A DNA stretch of 64,000 nt from Gavia stellata (lineage: Eukaryota > Chordata > Aves > Gaviiformes > Gaviidae). The notes beneath the pieces are model-generated. The model was not told where the DNA came from. It saw nothing but the letters and a program-made list of their open reading frames with translations, and did no database searches. The stretch spans positions 95,960,449 through 96,024,448 of the forward strand of contig NC_082596.1 in assembly GCF_030936135.1 (NCBI RefSeq), written 5' to 3'. Shown here piece by piece: positions 52,701-62,780 of the stretch. The translations under genes and the position numbers were made by a program. Each line of letters begins with the position of its first letter. Position 1 is the first letter of the stretch.

Positions 52701-55700
52701 GTACCTGGATAAAATTATCATAGTACATGCAACATATATGCATTTATTTTTCATCTTGGAGGACTTGTAAGAAAGATTACGATTGAGGCAAATATTTACA
52801 TATGCCCCAAGTACACACTCCTCTCCTGGAGCTAAGGTTTTGTTGAAAGTGTGTGCTGTAACGTGAGGGAAGAATCTTTAAAAAAGCACTGAAAAGCCCA
52901 ATCCAGCAATGCACAAACTAATAGCATAGAAAATTCCTTCTTCAGTAATAAACACTTCCTCTAATCTTCAAAAGTGTTTTCTATGGTCAGCTGCGAGCCC
53001 CAGGAATAGAAAATTCTGTTCAGGCTATTCATGGATTCTTCATTTCAACACTTCTCCTACATGCTGCTCTAATTTCGACTTTTTTTTTTCCCCAAAGCAT
53101 ATTGTATGGAGGGGATTTTTAATGTACTGACCAAAAAAAAAAAAAACCAAACAAACTCTGTTTGGCAATGTATTTAATCTGCCAAGGGACCGTAACAGTT
53201 CTGCATTTTAGTATAAGAATGAGTTCAAAGTATAATTTCAGTATTATGTTGCTAGGTAATGATGTGACAAAGGCACTATATCCCTCTCACTGTGAAATCT
53301 TATGTTTCTATTCAAAGCCATTTTTCAGAGAATCTCTGCACCGGAGACAAAAGATGGATCTCAATCATTCCTACATATTGCTTTTTCAAGTACCTTGACA
53401 TGTTCCATCACCTTGCTCGTCTCCCATCTGCATGCAGCTCTTCAGCTCCCTAAATGCAGCCTCATTGGTTTGGATGCAAAAGCATAAAAGGAGATCACAT
53501 ATGTGACGTGACAAAATTGAACAGGTAGTTTTATTAAGAAAGATGGAGGAATGACTAGGAAGAAGAAAGAAATGGAAAGGGCTGGCCTGTTTTCCTGTCA
53601 AATGCTACAGATATTGCTGCTAACCACTGTGCAGCAGTTGGTGCAGAATAAGTAAAGGTATTTGTCTTTAATTAAATTGCAGAAAGGGAAAAAAACAGAT
53701 CTACAGTATTTCTTAACCACTACTAGGCTATGATCTACATTAAATATGAAAATGCAAGAAATGATGGAAGGCAACCTACCAAAAGAAGGTGGTCTTTCCT
53801 ACTAGGGTATAACTTGAAGACAATTTCATTTTCAGAAAAATTAAGAAAACCTCATGTTTCCATCTTAAAATCCACAAGACTGATTTAAAATATTAAATCT
53901 CTCTTCCAGATCTGTCCTCAAAACTGTATTGGTTTGGGATTGGGTTTTTTTTAGCCTTAGCCTTTTTACAAACTCAAAATCTTGGGGGGGGGGAAAACCC
54001 CACTGTATATGGAGAGGAAATATAACTTTTCAGTTGGCATTCCAGAGTGTGTTATGATTGAGAACAGATCAACAGATAGGAATTCAGTTTTCGTTTCAGT
54101 TCTGGGCATTGTTTATGTACTTTTTATTCAATAAGACATAGCTTTCATTTCTTTCTTATCATTTAGAAGTGTTACCTGTTCTTCAGTGCATGCACAAGAC
54201 AAAGTAGTCTTGTGGTGACGTAGTTTTATATGGAATATGTAGTATTATTGACTTTGGTGAGACAGTTCATGTCAGGACTCTAAAATTAACCGCCTGATCC
54301 ACTCAGCATTTAATCAGTTGCGTACTCAATTAAATATACCCCTCCCCAGAACAAAAACACAAACCAGTACTCATAGTGTTTATGACAGATCTACATAACG
54401 TTTAGTAATATGTTCATCATTGTCATAACATCTGCACTTCTGCATGTTCAATCTCTAAAATAAGCCAGTCACCTTCAGTGTGTGGTAATCAAATTCCTGG
54501 AATCTCTCAAGTATTTCTCAACAGGTCTTAAAACTAGATGAATCAAGTTTATTGGCAATCAGCTTGGAGGTATCTGCACTTCACTTGGAAAGAAATATGT
54601 GAGGCTTGCCATGAAGTGGTACCACTAAACAGAAAAGGACCAGAGAGCAGGACCAGAGAAACTCACCCCTCCCAAAACCAGCTGCGAATACCATTTCTCT
54701 TGCAAACAAATCTGTGTCAGGCCAAACCTGGCCTTACCAACAGCTACAAAACAGACACGACCATGAGGCTTAGGTCACAGGCTGGCTCAGTTACTGTGGC
54801 ACTCTGAGGCATTGACAACTTACTTCACATCTTTTTCTTCATTTGTTAAATGGAGGTAACACCAACTTCACCGAGGTGATGCTGTCATTAAACACGTTAG
54901 TTCCCTCCTCCTCACCTGTCTTCCCTTGGCCACCACCCAGATCCTGCCACCTCTATTGACTTCAGAAACATGTAGCCCCTCTTCCCGAATAGCAGCATCC
55001 ATCAAAAGGCAATGGGTACGTTTGTGCTCTTTTGGTACCCCTACTAACTCTGCCTTTGGTGTGACTCTGCACAGAAATGCATGCAAGAAGTTCTTAAACC
55101 ATCTGAATTATTATAAAAGTGCTATGTGTTCAGTGCCAATATTAGCAGGTGTGGGAATTTCCTTTTTTATAACTTTAAAACAAAGCTATTCTGAAACATT
55201 TCAAATGTTGAGCTGGGAAAAAAGAATCCAAAATGTCAAAACTTGACAGCTTGGTACCTGTGGGTGGAAGCGGAAAACAACCTGAGGTGAGCTTTAAATA
55301 AAGTAAGTGGGGCATCGCAGCACAAGGTCTATTTAGGAAGAGGAAAAGGTAATGTTCTGGTGCAACCGTGAGCACGTGCAGGTGTCTGCTAGGATGGGGG
55401 AAAGAGGACGAAGAAGAGGGGACCAAACCTCTTCTTGAAAATTAGCACAAAGAAACAGAAGAGGTACTAAAACCCAGTGTTGGCTTGATGAAGGCAAATC
55501 CAAGTTTTCCCTTACTCATAAGTTTTACTAAGCAGTCTTTCCCTGGAGTAGCTGTGTACATTTGCTCCATTTAGCAGGCATCCCACGCTCTTTGCCATCT
55601 GCCTCCTCCTTGTCTTTGATCTACTCGGTCTCCTCTGCTCTCAGGCTTTTCTGCTCATGCTTTTTGCTGATGATGCTCATCCTTCACATCAGTTTGTCTC

Positions 55701-58700
55701 CAGTTCTCCAGTGCTCCCCTGCACAAGCGATCTGAGGCTTCACCGTGCTAAAGACAAAACGTCAATATTTAGCCACCCAAAGGAGGCAGGGCAATGCACA
55801 GCTGCACTTAAATAAGGTTAAGGAAAGCAGAGGAGCCTTAAAGTGTCCTGCTGGTGAAGTGCAACAGAGAAACTCCTATTTCTGGAAGGATTTCCCCTTC
55901 ACCTCTAGCAAAAGTAGCTGGCAGCAGCATGCAAGCCCCTCGCTCGGAGGCTGCAGCCTCCCAAGGCCCTGGCTCACTAAGCGGGCAGCTGCCCAGGGCA
56001 CCAGGCTCTCAACAGCACCAAAAGAGCCTTTTTCACCCATGTCTAGCCCTGGCCTTGCTGTCCCACATAGCTACAGCAGAAAATCTTGTTCTCCCAAACG
56101 CCTTTGGATCACCTTCTACTTGTAGAATAGTCAAGACAACACAGAAGCTACCTGTGCTTCTATTCAACATTGCACAGTGATGCCTCCTTTTACGGTTGCA
56201 TGAAGTTTAATCTCATTTAGACCGCATTATGTGCGCCAAAATAACAGCCAGGTGGATCATCATGATATTTGTTTTGCACGTTTTGTAACTCAGTTACCTC
56301 ACACACTTCTCAGACGTACAAGACCCAAAAAGAATTTGCTTGGAAAAAAAGAAGGGTGAATCATGCTAGTTCTGCATAAACATGTGCTGACAACACAGAA
56401 GCAAACACAGGAAAGTATCTTCTGTTTTCTGAGATGGTTACATGTTGTCTTAGGCACCTCAAACCCTGTTCCAGTAAATAATACATAAGATGGATATAAG
56501 CTGCTGCTTGGCGTAAATAGCAGCAATGCCATTTATTGCTCACCTGGCTCTCGTCAGCGCTCTGAAATGCTTGGGGGGGGGGGGAAAGAGGAACGACAAA
56601 ACCAGACAGAATGGGTGTGGGGGGAAGAAGCTGACACCAGCTTTTTTACTGATCCCCAAATCAACATTTTCCATAACAGCACTGCACTGGTTCCCTTCCG
56701 TCATCGCTGCCACCAGCACAATCTTACCACACCTGGTAAAACCTCACCTCCACGACTGCTTACAGCCTACAGACTCACACCAAGTCTTCCACAGGGCCCT
56801 TAGTATTTCCAGTATTACTGCTAGCCCTGCGCTCCTCGCTGCCGCTTCCAGAGGGTGATTTATGCTGTGCCAGCTACCAGGGCATTTCTAGCAAGAGGAA
56901 GCTAAGCGCGTGCGATCAGACCACTCAGCGTCTCTCCCAGCTGTTTTCCCAGTTTCAGCCAGGTTTTGAAAAGGTGGGAGACTCCAAAATGTATACTTCC
57001 CAGGCAGTCTAATGAGTGCCAAAGCCTGGGCAACACCCGGTGCCGCCTCCAAAGGCAAAGCGGGAAGGTCAGCCCGTCCATTGCTGGCACTACCCCGACC
57101 GAGCACTGCTGAGTCTTGCCTGAGCGAGGCACTGCTGGAGTTACCTGGCGGAGGCAGGAGAAGAGCAAAGGATACAAACATGTAGGAAAATTGACTAGAA
57201 GTAAATGTGATATTCAAAATATAATTTTGTAAGTGTATCAGTCAGGATGTAATTAATATTAGTTTGCTTTGGACCCAGATATAAGTGCACTAAAGTACTG
57301 TATTTTGTAGCACTGTGATCGTGTAGCCAGACACAGTGTATAACTATTTATTTTACGTGCATATGTGAGTGATATAACCACCACAGGGGCAAAACCCCAT
57401 GTAGTTGCACATGGGCGCATCTGAGGAAGAAAAAGTTGCAAGACAAGGTAAGCACAAGGGACTGCCGATAGGAAGGACATCCCACCAAATACACAAGAAG
57501 GATGACTGGCAAGACAAAAAACAAGATAAGCAGTATCAGGAACAGATGAGACATCCCCTTTCGGGGAATGGGGCAAGTAGCATAAAACCATGCAGCTTAA
57601 GCAACACATACATTGCTGAAAATATATATATATATGTAAGAGTGCACACCACAGCATGGGACTGTGCAAAGGCTTCACAGGTGTAGGAAATTACCTGATT
57701 AATATAAAGTGCAGTCCTCTAAAATTTTTGCGGGTAAAATACACCTCACATCCCTGTCCAGCCCTCTTCAGAGATCAGTCTTTCATTCAAAACTAATATA
57801 GTCCAAACACAATGAAACCAAGGCATCAGGTACACTACAGCCATTTCCAAATTCTTGGGATGCATAAATGTGTGCTTTATCTCACATTTCAGTGGAGTCT
57901 TACGCTAAGTGCAACAAATGTTGAGAAATACAAGGCTGATGCCTCTTCAGACCTGACTGGGCTACTAAGTAAGATGGCAAATGTGTTCTGCAAGCCATCT
58001 GCTTTTTTTCTCTGAACAGGAAGAGTGAAAATGTTTATAGATGGTTGAAAAACTCGTAATCTTACTAGCAACATTCTACCAAAATGCAAATATACACCTT
58101 CTTAAGCACCATTTACTCACTCTGGCTAGAATACAGCTTTTATGAGGTATAATGTTCATTACAAGAGTTTCTAAGCTGAAAAAATAGCTGTACACAATTC
58201 TAACTCATTTAAATTCCTTGGTTTTACAGGCTACAAGTGAAAATGAGATATAACCTCGCCCCCACAGATGCCTAAATAGTAACAATTTCCAATTATTTCC
58301 ACAGTCAAAAATGCTGTAGTGAAAAACAATCATAGATGCAGAATCATCATTACAGTTAGGAAAAAAAAAAAAAGACCTCACACATGTAATAAAAAAAAAA
58401 ATTAACAAAACTAACAGTTTCACCTTAGTAGAGCAGAACCTATTATGTCTATGTCAAGCCCTTTTCTATTTCAAATTCAATACTATTCTTGGATCTATAT
58501 AATTAACCTTAGGGATAAAAAATAAGAATAAGCTATACAAGCCAAAAGCATTGCTAGCTGAATAACTTATATGGTCTCGATCCCATAGCTCACGGTTGAC
58601 ATTCTTACCCCAATCTCTGTCTTAAGAGCAGCGTGAAGGTACCTAGAAGCCCTGGCATGGGTGGGAGGAAATTTAGGGCATTGTATACCAGCGCAGATAC

Positions 58701-60773
58701 TGCAGGCTGTGCCCCGAGCAATCCCCCACGCAAGCCCCGACACCGAGGCACTCCATGGCAAGGTGCTTCTGACACTGCTCTCGGGAGGCTGCCCAAAGGG
58801 GCAACTCAAACAGCCTCCCAGCAACTGCTCTGGATTCAAGACGGAAAGCCATATCGGCAGGTTAAAAATTTCCAGAGCCCCCTTTGTTATAGGATGCAAG
58901 ATCTACGTGTCTCTGTCGCATCAGCCCAGACGCGTCCATGGGGAGGATGTTCAGACACAGGCAACAACAGCCAGACAAAGGGTAGACACGGCACATAAGC
59001 ACAACGGAGACATATTACGCCCACTGAAATAAATAGAGCATGTCTAAAGGCTTCTCCCGGCTGCATTCAGCACTCACTCATGGCTGACTCTTGGTTCAGA
59101 CAAAGTCGGCGAAGTTTGCACAGATGCCAAACAACTGTGACTGTACTTTCCACTTCGCTGTCATGGCACTGGAGAGCCAAGCTCAGAGTGGATGCTCTTC
59201 CCACTACCGGCCAGGTAAGGGGTGTATGTACGGGGCGGCAGCTGCGGCACCAACAGGGGACGGGCGGGGACAGCAACATCCCGGCCATCACCGACATCTC
59301 CCTTTGGCCAGTGCCCTGAAGGAGTGGAGAGCACGATCTTCAGCAGTCCTCCCTTCCCCAGGGGCGAAAGGGTTACTCTGCCCAGCTAACACTGAGGTTA
59401 ATGTGCCATTAATGACACTAAATCAGAGTCACTGAATTCTTGGAGAAGAGTGTGACCACTGTAAAGGTATCAACTTCTCCAAATTTTTTTAACTTAAAGC
59501 AATATCTTCATACCTACTGGTTAGGTATGTTCTCTTAAAATTTTTGTTACAAACTAAAATATGGAAAGGTTTTGTGGAAGTTGGTATGGAAAACAAATTT
59601 CATGAAGTTCAGGTTGAAAGCGCAGATTAACCAATCTTATCCTAGATTCTTGAAACACACACCTAGATTCTTATCCCATTTAAGCTACCCTGAATTCAGA
59701 GTAAGTAAAGATACTCTCACTCAAGCTGGCTTCACAAATACCAGACTTCTTCCATGAGTTCAAACAACCAAGGGCAAAACTTAAATGTACTTGCTTGATG
59801 CTTATCCACAATTTGTTGTTAAAAAATAAAACCAAGTGCATTTATTCTGGAGTTAAAAAAACCAACATCCCTCCAGTGGCTTCTGACCTGTTTCCAAAAT
59901 CCATTAGTCAGGTACATGAAAGTCACTATTGCCAGGGAAACTGGGTCCATTTTCCCATGCTGACAAAAAGACCAGAAGAGTACTAGTATCTGTAGGGCTT
60001 TTATCAGCTCACTCAACCTCTGCCTTTATCACTTCCACCAGCTTTATTTGATCTGAATTTGCAGGACACAAAGTCCTCACTGACAACTATAGGCAGTGCA
60101 TGACCTGGGCAACATCTCTGCAGCATAGACTGCAGATGCAAAGGTTCAATAGGCCAAGGTTCATTTTTGTTTAGGTTTTCTGATTGCCCTTAAAAATTAC
60201 ATACAAGACTTAAAAGGACTCTGAGTACTCAGAAAATGATAACGGGGAAACAAAATGTCACAGTTACCCTATGATGTTTCAAGATTTTGCTTCAGAAAAA
60301 ATAAATAGTGAGATTGCATATAGACCGTGTATATTCTCTGACAGTCTTAAAATGCATCTTTTTTCCCCATTCACTACTGGGATTTATTATTATTTGTCTG
60401 TTAGAGTTATGAATTATCAAAAGTAGAATGACAGAGAAGTCTTTTAAAGAAGGCAAGACAGACTAACATGAAATGCTCCTTAGGAAAGCATCCTGTATCG
60501 GCGTGGATAAACACATGCTTCTTGTACGGGACAAGCAACCCCATCTCCCAGTTCTGTCTATCTCCCATTACCCTGCTCCTGTAATGTGAAGGCGCTGCTA
60601 GGTCTTACCGATGTACAAAAGATGCAGCTGCATTCCTGAAGAGTGGTCATCTTATCCAAGGAATATTCACAGAGACATAGCTTGCAAGTGAGCAGGGGCT
60701 CCAGAGCTAACTCTCCAGCTCCTGACTCGTCAGCTGTCATGGTGTGAGGACAAGCCTTCCCAGCAGAGCCCAT
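28562..60773 (-). CDS. RNF144B: RNF144B, RBR-type E3 ubiquitin ligase, seven coding exons, 303 aa
   Basis: Joining 60773-60609, 48240-48136, 39830-39770, 32282-32078, 30846-30702, 28988-28899 and 28702-28562 gives 912 nt: one uninterrupted frame of 303 codons plus stop, with GT-AG at all six introns. Domains seen: RING1 about residues 30-80 (C30, C33, C48, C50, C53, C56, C75, C80); IBR about 121-166 (C121, C126, C145, C148, C153, C156, H161, C166); RING2 about 193-240 (C193, C196, C211, C214, C219, C222, H234, C240) with candidate catalytic Cys C206 in the motif NEGCAQMMC; one hydrophobic C-terminal helix about 258-287; then a basic tail (SKKKKH). By family knowledge, RBR ligases take ubiquitin from an E2 onto the RING2 cysteine before passing it to substrate. 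Mammalian RNF144B is p53-induced, membrane or mitochondria associated, and linked to p21, p73 and BAX turnover. RNF144A is the paralogue. The C-terminus ([17 protein letters not shown]) and the start MGSAG fit RNF144B, as recalled. Nothing is broken. Confidence 0.97.
28899..28988 (-). CDS. RNF144B: RNF144B coding exon 6, end of RING2 (codons 228-257)
   Basis: The acceptor TTTGTTTTTCAG precedes 28988 and the donor GTGCGT follows 28899. Exactly 90 nt encode 30 residues starting [13 protein letters not shown], supplying the last two RING2 ligands H234 and C240, then a basic juxtamembrane stretch ending MWNRTQ. It is in phase 0 at both ends, so skipping it would keep the frame but lose two zinc ligands. 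Confidence 0.96.
28989..30701 (-). other. RNF144B: RNF144B intron 5
   Basis: A 1713-bp intron bounded by GTAAGT and TTTTTCAG. Mostly unique. A short stretch at about 30405-30500 (GCTGGAATGGACCTCCAGA and following) faintly resembles an avian CR1 3'-end motif. Confidence 0.8.
30405..30500. repeat. Possible short degenerate CR1 3'-end piece
   Basis: The phrase GGAATGGACCTCCAG followed about 30 bp later by TCCCTCAAAGAACTAGC resembles the common bird LINE tail (GGAAGGGACCTC...CTCAAAGCAGG). Too short and diverged to orient with confidence. Confidence 0.3.
30702..30846 (-). CDS. RNF144B: RNF144B coding exon 5, RING2 with catalytic Cys206 (codons 179-227)
   Basis: The acceptor CTTCTCTTCTAG precedes 30846 and a consensus donor GTAAGT follows 30702. 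The 145 nt complete Gly179 and end with Asp227 in phase 0. Visible motifs are [16 protein letters not shown] and [14 protein letters not shown]. Cys206 in NEGC aligns with the active-site cysteine of RBR ligases (parkin C431 by family alignment). C193, C196, C211, C214, C219 and C222 are RING2 zinc ligands. Confidence 0.97.
30847..32077 (-). other. RNF144B: RNF144B intron 4
   Basis: A 1231-bp intron with donor GTAAGA and acceptor TTCTCTTCTAG. AT-rich unique sequence apart from the 59-bp tandem duplication at 31771-31889. Confidence 0.85.
31771..31889. repeat. 59-bp tandem duplication ending in A-runs
   Basis: Unit 1 (31771-31829) and unit 2 (31830-31889) are the same sequence, GTCAGTGG...ATTAAGTATT plus an A-run of 11 or 12. 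The only internal difference I see is GTGGTA versus GTGGCA. The near identity points to recent origin. It lies about 190 nt inside intron 4 from the exon 4 donor. Confidence 0.93.
32078..32282 (-). CDS. RNF144B: RNF144B coding exon 4, IBR domain (codons 111-178)
   Basis: The acceptor TTACATTTCAG precedes 32282 and the donor GTAAGA follows 32078. The 205 nt complete Glu111 and run to Gln178, leaving two bases (GG) for the next split codon. It carries all eight IBR zinc ligands: C121, C126 (TWCPAADC), C145, C148 (VECPAC), C153, C156 (FCSSC), H161 and C166. The stretch after C166 ([11 protein letters not shown]) is the IBR-RING2 linker and is the least conserved part compared with mammals. Confidence 0.97.
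33174..33972 (-). repeat. Young CR1 LINE, 5'-truncated, ORF2 C-terminus plus 3' UTR
   Basis: On the minus strand an open frame from about 33963 to 33376 encodes the last ~195 residues of CR1 ORF2, from [13 protein letters not shown] through LVRPHLE and [11 protein letters not shown] to a stop after VDVALWDVA. It is intact and clearly recent. Upstream of about 33972 the match to CR1 stops, the usual 5' truncation. The 3' UTR contains A/T homopolymer tracts (about 33231-33304) and ends in the standard tail (TCACAGAATCA on the plus strand, 33174-33184). By family knowledge this C-terminal part follows the reverse-transcriptase domain. The copy cannot move alone. Confidence 0.92.
36422..37096 (+). 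repeat. Young CR1 LINE, 5'-truncated, inverted relative to the 33-kb copy
   Basis: From [20 protein letters not shown] (starting at about 36422) the frame stays open to the stop after VDVALWDVA at 36885, followed by a 3' UTR with a long T-rich insert (about 36960-37025) and the tail TTCTGTGATTCTGTG. The last 78 encoded residues are identical to the 33-kb copy, while eight differences fall in the part before. Intact but truncated at the 5' end. Confidence 0.92.
37140..37489. other. Intronic sequence between CR1 copies
   Basis: Purine-leaning unique sequence. No gene, and no classified repeat recognised. Confidence 0.4.
37490..37870. repeat. Degenerate internally repetitive block
   Basis: Motifs such as CCAGGTCAGA, GGTCAGGGC and GGCCAGC recur. 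A longer module (CCAGGTCAGA ... CATCAG.AAG ... TTTATTGCTAG/GG) appears near 37506-37560 and again near 37778-37840, a spacing of about 270 bp. It may be an old tandem duplication or part of an unclassified element. Confidence 0.4.
38448..38863 (+). repeat. Older CR1 LINE fragment
   Basis: Starts at [20 protein letters not shown] of the CR1 ORF2 C-terminus and ends in the tail ATTCTGTGATTCTGTG. It has a deletion and frameshift after DIRKNFF (about 38680-38690) and more substitutions than the other two copies. It lacks the long T-tract, so it belongs to an older or different CR1 lineage. Confidence 0.9.
39770..39830 (-). CDS. RNF144B: RNF144B coding exon 3 (codons 91-110 plus one base)
   Basis: This 61-nt exon starts after the acceptor CTCATTTCAG and ends before GTGCGA at 39769. 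It encodes [10 protein letters not shown] then [10 protein letters not shown], the linker between RING1 and the IBR, and leaves one G that starts the GAA codon completed by exon 4 (phase 1). The donor departs from consensus at +3 and beyond, so this small exon could be a candidate for skipping. Skipping would shift the frame, since 61 is not a multiple of 3. Confidence 0.94.
39831..48135 (-). other. RNF144B: RNF144B intron 2
   Basis: An 8305-bp intron with donor GTATCA and acceptor CTCATTTCAG. No recognisable repeats or embedded genes. AT-rich unique blocks, notably 43560-43760 and 44100-44430, contain many TAAT/GATTA motifs and could be regulatory. Confidence 0.8.
48136..48240 (-). CDS. RNF144B: RNF144B coding exon 2 (codons 56-90)
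   Basis: The acceptor TTGTTTCTAG precedes 48240 and the donor GTATCA follows 48136. The 105 nt encode 35 residues beginning [10 protein letters not shown] and ending LQEAE, phase 0 at both ends. The exon completes RING1 with C56, C75 and C80 (motif ITCPDMVC). The donor, with C at its last listed position, is weaker than GTAAGT. A different minus-strand frame is also open across this exon but does not match the family. Confidence 0.96.
54770..54905 (+). repeat. MIR-like SINE fragment
   Basis: The run GGCTGGCTCAGTTACTGTGG, then TTGACAACTTACTTCACATC, then TTCATTTGTTAAATGGAGGT, then GTCATTAAACACGTTAG follows the order of the MIR core (CTGGCTCTGCCACTTACT, GGGCAAGTCACTTAACC, CCTCATCTGTAAAATGGGG, GGATTAAATGAGTTA). 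It is diverged, as expected for this ancient family. Confidence 0.6.
57617..57634. repeat. Short AT dinucleotide microsatellite
   Basis: About eight to nine AT units within intron 1. Short and likely variable in length. Confidence 0.8.
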
Positions 60774-60797
60774 CCGCTCATTAAGGGTGCACTCAGC
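60609..60797 (-). CDS. RNF144B: RNF144B first coding exon (24 nt 5' UTR plus codons 1-55)
   Basis: The acceptor is a pyrimidine-rich tract ending TTTTCAG, with the exon starting at 60797. After 24 nt of leader the ATG lies at 60773-60771 (MGSAG, as in mammalian RNF144B). The donor is GTAAGA at 60608. The exon encodes the variable N-terminal arm and the first half of RING1 (CKLCLCE at 30-36, then ECSCIFCTS at 47-55) and ends in phase 0. The leader has no in-frame stop. The first ATG has C at -3 and G at +4; a second in-frame ATG at 60740-60738 (Met12) has A at -3. Because the exon begins at an acceptor, transcription starts further upstream. Confidence 0.96.
60738..60740 (-). promoter_or_regulatory. 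RNF144B: Alternative in-frame start codon, Met12 of RNF144B
   Basis: The ATG at 60740-60738 sits in CACACCATGA, with A at -3, a stronger Kozak context than the first ATG (C at -3, G at +4). Initiation here would remove 11 residues before RING1 and leave the domains untouched. A Met at this position is also present in the mammalian protein as I recall it. Confidence 0.4.
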
Positions 60798-62249
60798 CTG
60801 AAAAGAGAAATCAACAGCTGAAACCCCCCACAAGCCATGTAGTTGCTTCTCACTGACCTGAGAATTTACAGCTCAGGTCCGTAAGAGCACCTGCTCGCCC
60901 AAATATACTGCTTTGGCACCTTGGTGCCGGTCTCACACTTCAGGCCATTCAAAATTTACCACGAAGGTACCTGAGAGCCCACCTCCCCAAAAGGCCTGAA
61001 TTGGGTTGGGTTCTCAGAGAATATTCACTTTGCTGGCACAAAGAACCTCAGTCAGGCCACTTACCATGAAATTATAAAAAAAAAAACCCAAAAAAACCCA
61101 AAAAAAACCTCCCCAACACTCACACAGATGAGACATTACCCACATTACATGCAACAGTATAGTGGTCAGAGCCCTCACCAAAGTCCTAGGAGCAGGGATC
61201 TGACTTGGGACAATAAATTCTTAATTAAAAAATTAAACTGCATTCATAGGTACATTAACATATATATCACTCTGCCCTTTCGAATGAGTTTTGGTCATAC
61301 CCCTCCCATTCCTAAGAATCTATCAGTCTTCATTGCACCTGCAAAGTTTCAATGGGTGTCTCCACTCCAGCTGGTGGCTTGGGAGCTCGGCTGAGCAGCA
61401 GAAGGTGACAGCAAGCACAGATTCCCACTTCTTAGGCAAGCACTTCAAACATTTAGCCTGTAACTAAGTGGTGGGTACCACGAACTCCACCTTCTCCGCG
61501 AGTTCTCACTGGCAGTCCATCGCGAGAGGGCTGGCAAAGGCATCTAAACCCAGGAAAGGGTTTCAGATTGCATGTCCTACTTCATACAGGGCGGGAGCTT
61601 AAATCCAAGCAAGTAAGAGTATTTCATGTGCTGTCCTCTCTTCTATGTTCCCTTGACCATGACGGACAGCTGCCTGCTCAGGGCAGTAGCTTTTGTGCAT
61701 CCCTCTCCCTGGCATTCAGCTCTTCCATCTATTTTATAGGGCTGTTAGGCATCTAACTGAGGTTTGTGAACCATGAACTAAGTGCAGTAGCACTTTGACA
61801 TGGAGATGCTCAGAATACCTGTGTTTCCACTGCACGTTATGTCACAGCAATGCTTGGGGAAGAAAATTCTATCCTTTGAGAAGCAACAAATGAAAACGTT
61901 GCACTCACATGTAATGCTTTCTGACATAAGCATTTGAAAACACTTGCACCATAACTATAAAAATTTTCAAGACCCCCATTCTTTCACAGTAACACTGAAA
62001 GAGAAATTAAAGGGAATATCCTCATGCTTAAGCTGAAACAACAGAAAGCAAATTTGCAGATTTTATTCACCTCAAAACAGACAGTGGGATTCAGTGCAGC
62101 ATTTAAGGCACAGGAAAATCTATTCCCACTCCCAAGAAACTTGGCCCGACTTCCACAGAGCCGCTTCTGAATATACTTAGCTGATGGCAAGATGACCCTC
62201 ACGCACATTTCTTACAAGCAGGGACCCGTGGCCAGCTGCGCACAGCTGC
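60798..62249. other. Sequence upstream of first coding exon (5' intron), nothing recognised
   Basis: This directly precedes the splice acceptor of the first coding exon, so it is intronic in RNF144B if the leader exon lies further upstream. It contains an A-rich imperfect repeat (AAAACCC units) at about 61076-61113. Confidence 0.55.
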
Positions 62250-62780
62250 TTGCAGCAGCGCCAAGAGCCCAGCTCTACTAAACCCAAAAAGCTGCATCAC
62301 CAACGGAGGCTGCGTGAACTTGAGAACAACGGAGGATCAAGACCCGTCCGTCTGCCTGTCAGATCTGACATCTCACAAGGCAAAGAGGAGACCCCAGCCC
62401 TTTGGGCCCGCAGTCCCGAGCGTCCCCGTGGCAGGGCTGTCAGGTCGCATTTGGCAGCACGTCACTGCTGCCGTTTTGCGGCTCCCCGAGCGGCCAGGCC
62501 AGCTGCAGCCAGTCAGCGTGTGCACGACGTGCTGGCTTGCACTACCTGCTGAATTCCTCCCCAGAGGAAGACGTGATGGTGCTCATGGAGCTCGGGGGGT
62601 CAGTGCCCATGAGACCTTAGCCCACAGCTCCCGCCCCACAACCCGACGCACGGACGAGCCCCCTCCCCGGGCCTGCCCCGTGAGCCTCACGCCCCATGTT
62701 CCCACGGGTCTGCAGGATGACACTTTCTCTTCAAAAGCCGTGAAACCGCAAGAAATCTGCGTGGGAGCGCACCTACCCCT
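62250..62780. promoter_or_regulatory. GC/CpG-enriched patch upstream of RNF144B coding exons
   Basis: CpG density rises here (GGGCCCGCAGTCCCGAGCGT, CCCGAGCGGCC, CCCGACGCACGGACGAGCC). It could hold an alternative RNF144B promoter or non-coding first exon, being about 1.5-2 kb above the first coding exon. No donor site or core promoter can be singled out, so this is only a candidate. Confidence 0.25.

Larger units (their letters stand above)
48241..60608 (-). other. RNF144B: RNF144B intron 1 of the coding part
   Basis: A 12,368-bp intron with donor GTAAGA and acceptor TTTCTAG. It contains one MIR-like SINE (54770-54905), short G-runs (about 48551, 53983 and 56572), an AT dinucleotide run at about 57617-57634 and A-runs at 53133 and 58361. 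Otherwise unique sequence without exons that I can recognise. Confidence 0.8.

Noticed and set aside
57405..57686. Plus-strand open frame in intron 1
   Set aside because: Runs into an AT microsatellite, with no family similarity and no splice support.
28562..60773. Assignment to the paralogue RNF144A
   Set aside because: The start MGSAG, the C-terminal ASPCIICC and KKKKH tail and the 303-residue length fit RNF144B as recalled; RNF144A has a different tail.
61076..61113. A-rich AAAACCC array as a possible regulatory repeat
   Set aside because: Short imperfect low-complexity run of a kind common in avian introns; no further signal.
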